Below are positions 13,813 to 15,045 of a stretch of DNA of 15,045 nucleotides, one piece after another; within the stretch, counting starts at the first letter, position 1, and each line of letters begins with the position of its first letter. The notes beneath the pieces were generated by a model that was given only the letters and a program-made list of their open reading frames with translations, made no database searches and was not told the DNA's origin. A program made the position numbers and the translations under genes. The stretch is from contig CAAFQL010000107.1 of the NCBI GenBank assembly GCA_900765125.1, positions 1-15,045 on the forward strand, written 5' to 3'. This stretch comes from Oscillospiraceae bacterium. GTDB taxonomy: Bacteria; Bacillota; Clostridia; Oscillospirales; Ruminococcaceae.

Positions 13813-14928
13813 ATGACACAGACATTTCTTATTTGCTGCCCATGCCATTTTGGTTTGGAAAGTACACTTCGCTTTGAACTTTCAAAAATCGGAGCGGAAA
13901 ATATAACTGTTCAGGACGGACGTATTCTCTTTAGAGGAGATTATTCGGTTCTGGCTAAGGCTAATCTATGCCTTTCAACAGCTGAACGAGTTCTTGTACA
14001 GCTGGGAGAATTTCCGGCGTATTCTTTTGAAGATCTGTTTCAGGGTGTAAAAAAACTCCCATTGGAAAACTGGATAGGTAAAGATGACGCTTTTCCTGTA
14101 AAGGGTCACGCTCTTGACTCAAAGCTCCACAGTGTGCCTGATTGTCAATCAATTATTAAAAAGGCTGCTGTTGAGAGGCTTAAAATGCACTACCGTACAA
14201 GCTGGTTTTCTGAAACAGGAAGCATTCATCAGATACAGTTCTCCATTCGTAAAAATAGATGTGTTATCTATCTCGATACTTCAGGAGCAGGACTTCACAA
14301 GAGAGGTTATCGCAGAAATTCAAATGCCGCTCCTATCAAGGAAACTCTTGCGGCAGGAATCATTGATCTTGCAAGAGTACGCAGCAGCAGTCTGTTGGTT
14401 GATCCGTTTTGCGGAAGCGGAACATTTCTCATAGAAGCTGCTTTTAAGGCACTTCATATGGCTCCTGGTCTTAATCGTCATTTTGCTGCTGAAAGGTGGG
14501 GTGTTATTCCAGATGCAGTCTGGAGAAATGCACGTGCGGAAGCTATTGCAGCTATAAATCGTGACGCTGAGTTTGAAGCATACGGTTTTGACTGCGACCC
14601 TGAGGCAATAAGACTTACTGAGGAAAATGCACGCAAAGCAGGTGTAGGTGCAAGGATACACCTTGAACAGCGTGATATAACGGACTTTGAACCTATACAG
14701 AACAGCATAACAGTGTGCAATCCTCCGTATGGTGAGAGAATGCTTGATATTCAAGCGGCAGAAGCTCTTTACAGAATAATGGGCAGTGTTTTTCCTGCGG
14801 ATAAGGAACATCCGTGCTATGTTATTTCACCGGACAGTGAATTTGAGACGTTTTTTGATAAAAAGGCATCAAAGCGCAGAAAGCTCTACAATGGCATGAT
14901 GCAGTGCCAGCTTTATATGTATTTTTAA
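13813..14928 (+). CDS. THUMP-domain 23S rRNA (guanine-N2) methyltransferase, RlmL/YpsC family
   Basis: 371 residues. The N-terminal part to about 160 is a ferredoxin-like plus THUMP RNA-binding region, including GESTL-like FGLESTLRFEL at 13-23. The segment DTSGAGLHKRGYR (155-167) is the family link to the methyltransferase domain. SAM motif I is LLVDPFCGSGTFLIEAA (194-210), an acidic motif II lies near GFDCDPEAI (258-266), and the catalytic NPPYGER is at 303-309. The family methylates N2 of guanosine in 23S rRNA (G2445 in E. coli RlmL); YpsC is the Bacillus homologue. Unlike the E. coli enzyme there is no fused RlmK half. The ATG at 13813 has AAAGGA ten bases upstream and follows the PBP gene by 23 bp. 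Confidence 0.92.
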   Translation: MTQTFLICCPCHFGLESTLRFELSKIGAENITVQDGRILFRGDYSVLAKANLCLSTAERVLVQLGEFPAYSFEDLFQGVKKLPLENWIGKDDAFPVKGHALDSKLHSVPDCQSIIKKAAVERLKMHYRTSWFSETGSIHQIQFSIRKNRCVIYLDTSGAGLHKRGYRRNSNAAPIKETLAAGIIDLARVRSSSLLVDPFCGSGTFLIEAAFKALHMAPGLNRHFAAERWGVIPDAVWRNARAEAIAAINRDAEFEAYGFDCDPEAIRLTEENARKAGVGARIHLEQRDITDFEPIQNSITVCNPPYGERMLDIQAAEALYRIMGSVFPADKEHPCYVISPDSEFETFFDKKASKRRKLYNGMMQCQLYMYF

Positions 14929-14935
14929 ATAAAAA

Positions 14936-14958
14936 GGGCAGCTTTAAAAGGGCTGCCC
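14936..14958. terminator. Hairpin after the methyltransferase gene
   Basis: GGGCAGC at 14936-14942 pairs with GCTGCCC at 14952-14958 around a 9-nt loop. On the plus strand no T-tract follows (AATTCTG). On the minus strand TTTTT follows directly. It may slow plus-strand transcription or act in mRNA processing, but by form it would end antisense transcription. Confidence 0.45.
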
Positions 14959-14984
14959 AATTCTGTATTATGAGGAGAATCATT

Positions 14985-15045
14985 ATGAAAAAATATAAAT
15001 TTTTGTTATTCGATCTTGACGGTACTCTTACTGATTCTGAAGAGG
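14985..15045 (+). CDS. HAD-superfamily hydrolase, N-terminal fragment
   Basis: The ATG at 14985 has GAGGAG (14972-14977) seven bases upstream. The 20 visible residues contain FDLDGTLTDSEE, the HAD motif I DxDGT with the nucleophile Asp and acid Asp. The following TDSEE matches the phosphoglycolate phosphatase / beta-phosphoglucomutase subgroup (family IA). The rest of the gene runs off the window, so the substrate cannot be judged. Confidence 0.85.
   Translation, partial: MKKYKFLLFDLDGTLTDSEE

Overview
The window looks like chromosome of a Gram-positive, dockerin-producing anaerobe of the Ruminococcus / Oscillospiraceae type. Three things support this. Two secreted proteins end in type-I-like dockerin modules, and one of them has Thr-rich linkers. 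Housekeeping genes are of clostridial type (an RqcP-like S4 protein beside mazG, a SpoVB/MurJ-family flippase, a BofC-C-like small membrane protein, a bifunctional PBP with a Lys-rich cytoplasmic tail). The DNA is fairly AT-rich with AGGAGG-type ribosome binding sites. The species cannot be fixed from sequence reading alone.

Layout. (1) 2-541 (+): the 3' end of a dockerin-bearing secreted protein, closed by a UUCG-capped terminator. (2) About 610-976: a gap of more than 300 bp. It holds a consensus promoter, a short reading frame for a 37-residue membrane peptide, and a 16-bp terminator, so it reads as a self-contained small transcription unit. (3) 977-5812 (-): a compact six-gene operon. In order of transcription it encodes an aminotransferase, an unknown 172-aa protein, a D,D-carboxypeptidase-like lipoprotein, tryptophanyl-tRNA synthetase, MazG and RqcP. 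Its leader has an extended -10 promoter and two mutually exclusive hairpins. (4) 5977-7617 (+): a SpoVB/MurJ-family flippase that appears to start at a CTG codon. (5) 7818-9209 (+): a secreted protein with two copies of one beta-rich module, a third module and a dockerin. (6) 9371-10465 (+): YchF behind a perfect consensus promoter, convergent with (7) 10546-10878 (-), a BofC-C-like small membrane protein. (8) 11078-14928 (+): a class A PBP followed closely by a THUMP-domain RNA methyltransferase. (9) 14985-15045 (+): the start of a HAD-family phosphatase.

Functionally the window mixes cell-envelope construction (class A PBP, carboxypeptidase, flippase), translation and quality control (TrpS, RqcP, YchF, the rRNA methyltransferase, MazG) and extracellular dockerin proteins for a cellulosome- or amylosome-like surface complex. 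No CRISPR array, tRNA, rRNA, insertion sequence or phage gene was found. The points most worth following up are the small membrane-peptide unit at 677-965, the CTG start at 5977, the duplicated-module dockerin protein, the leader with competing hairpins, and an EF-hand-like loop inside the PBP.
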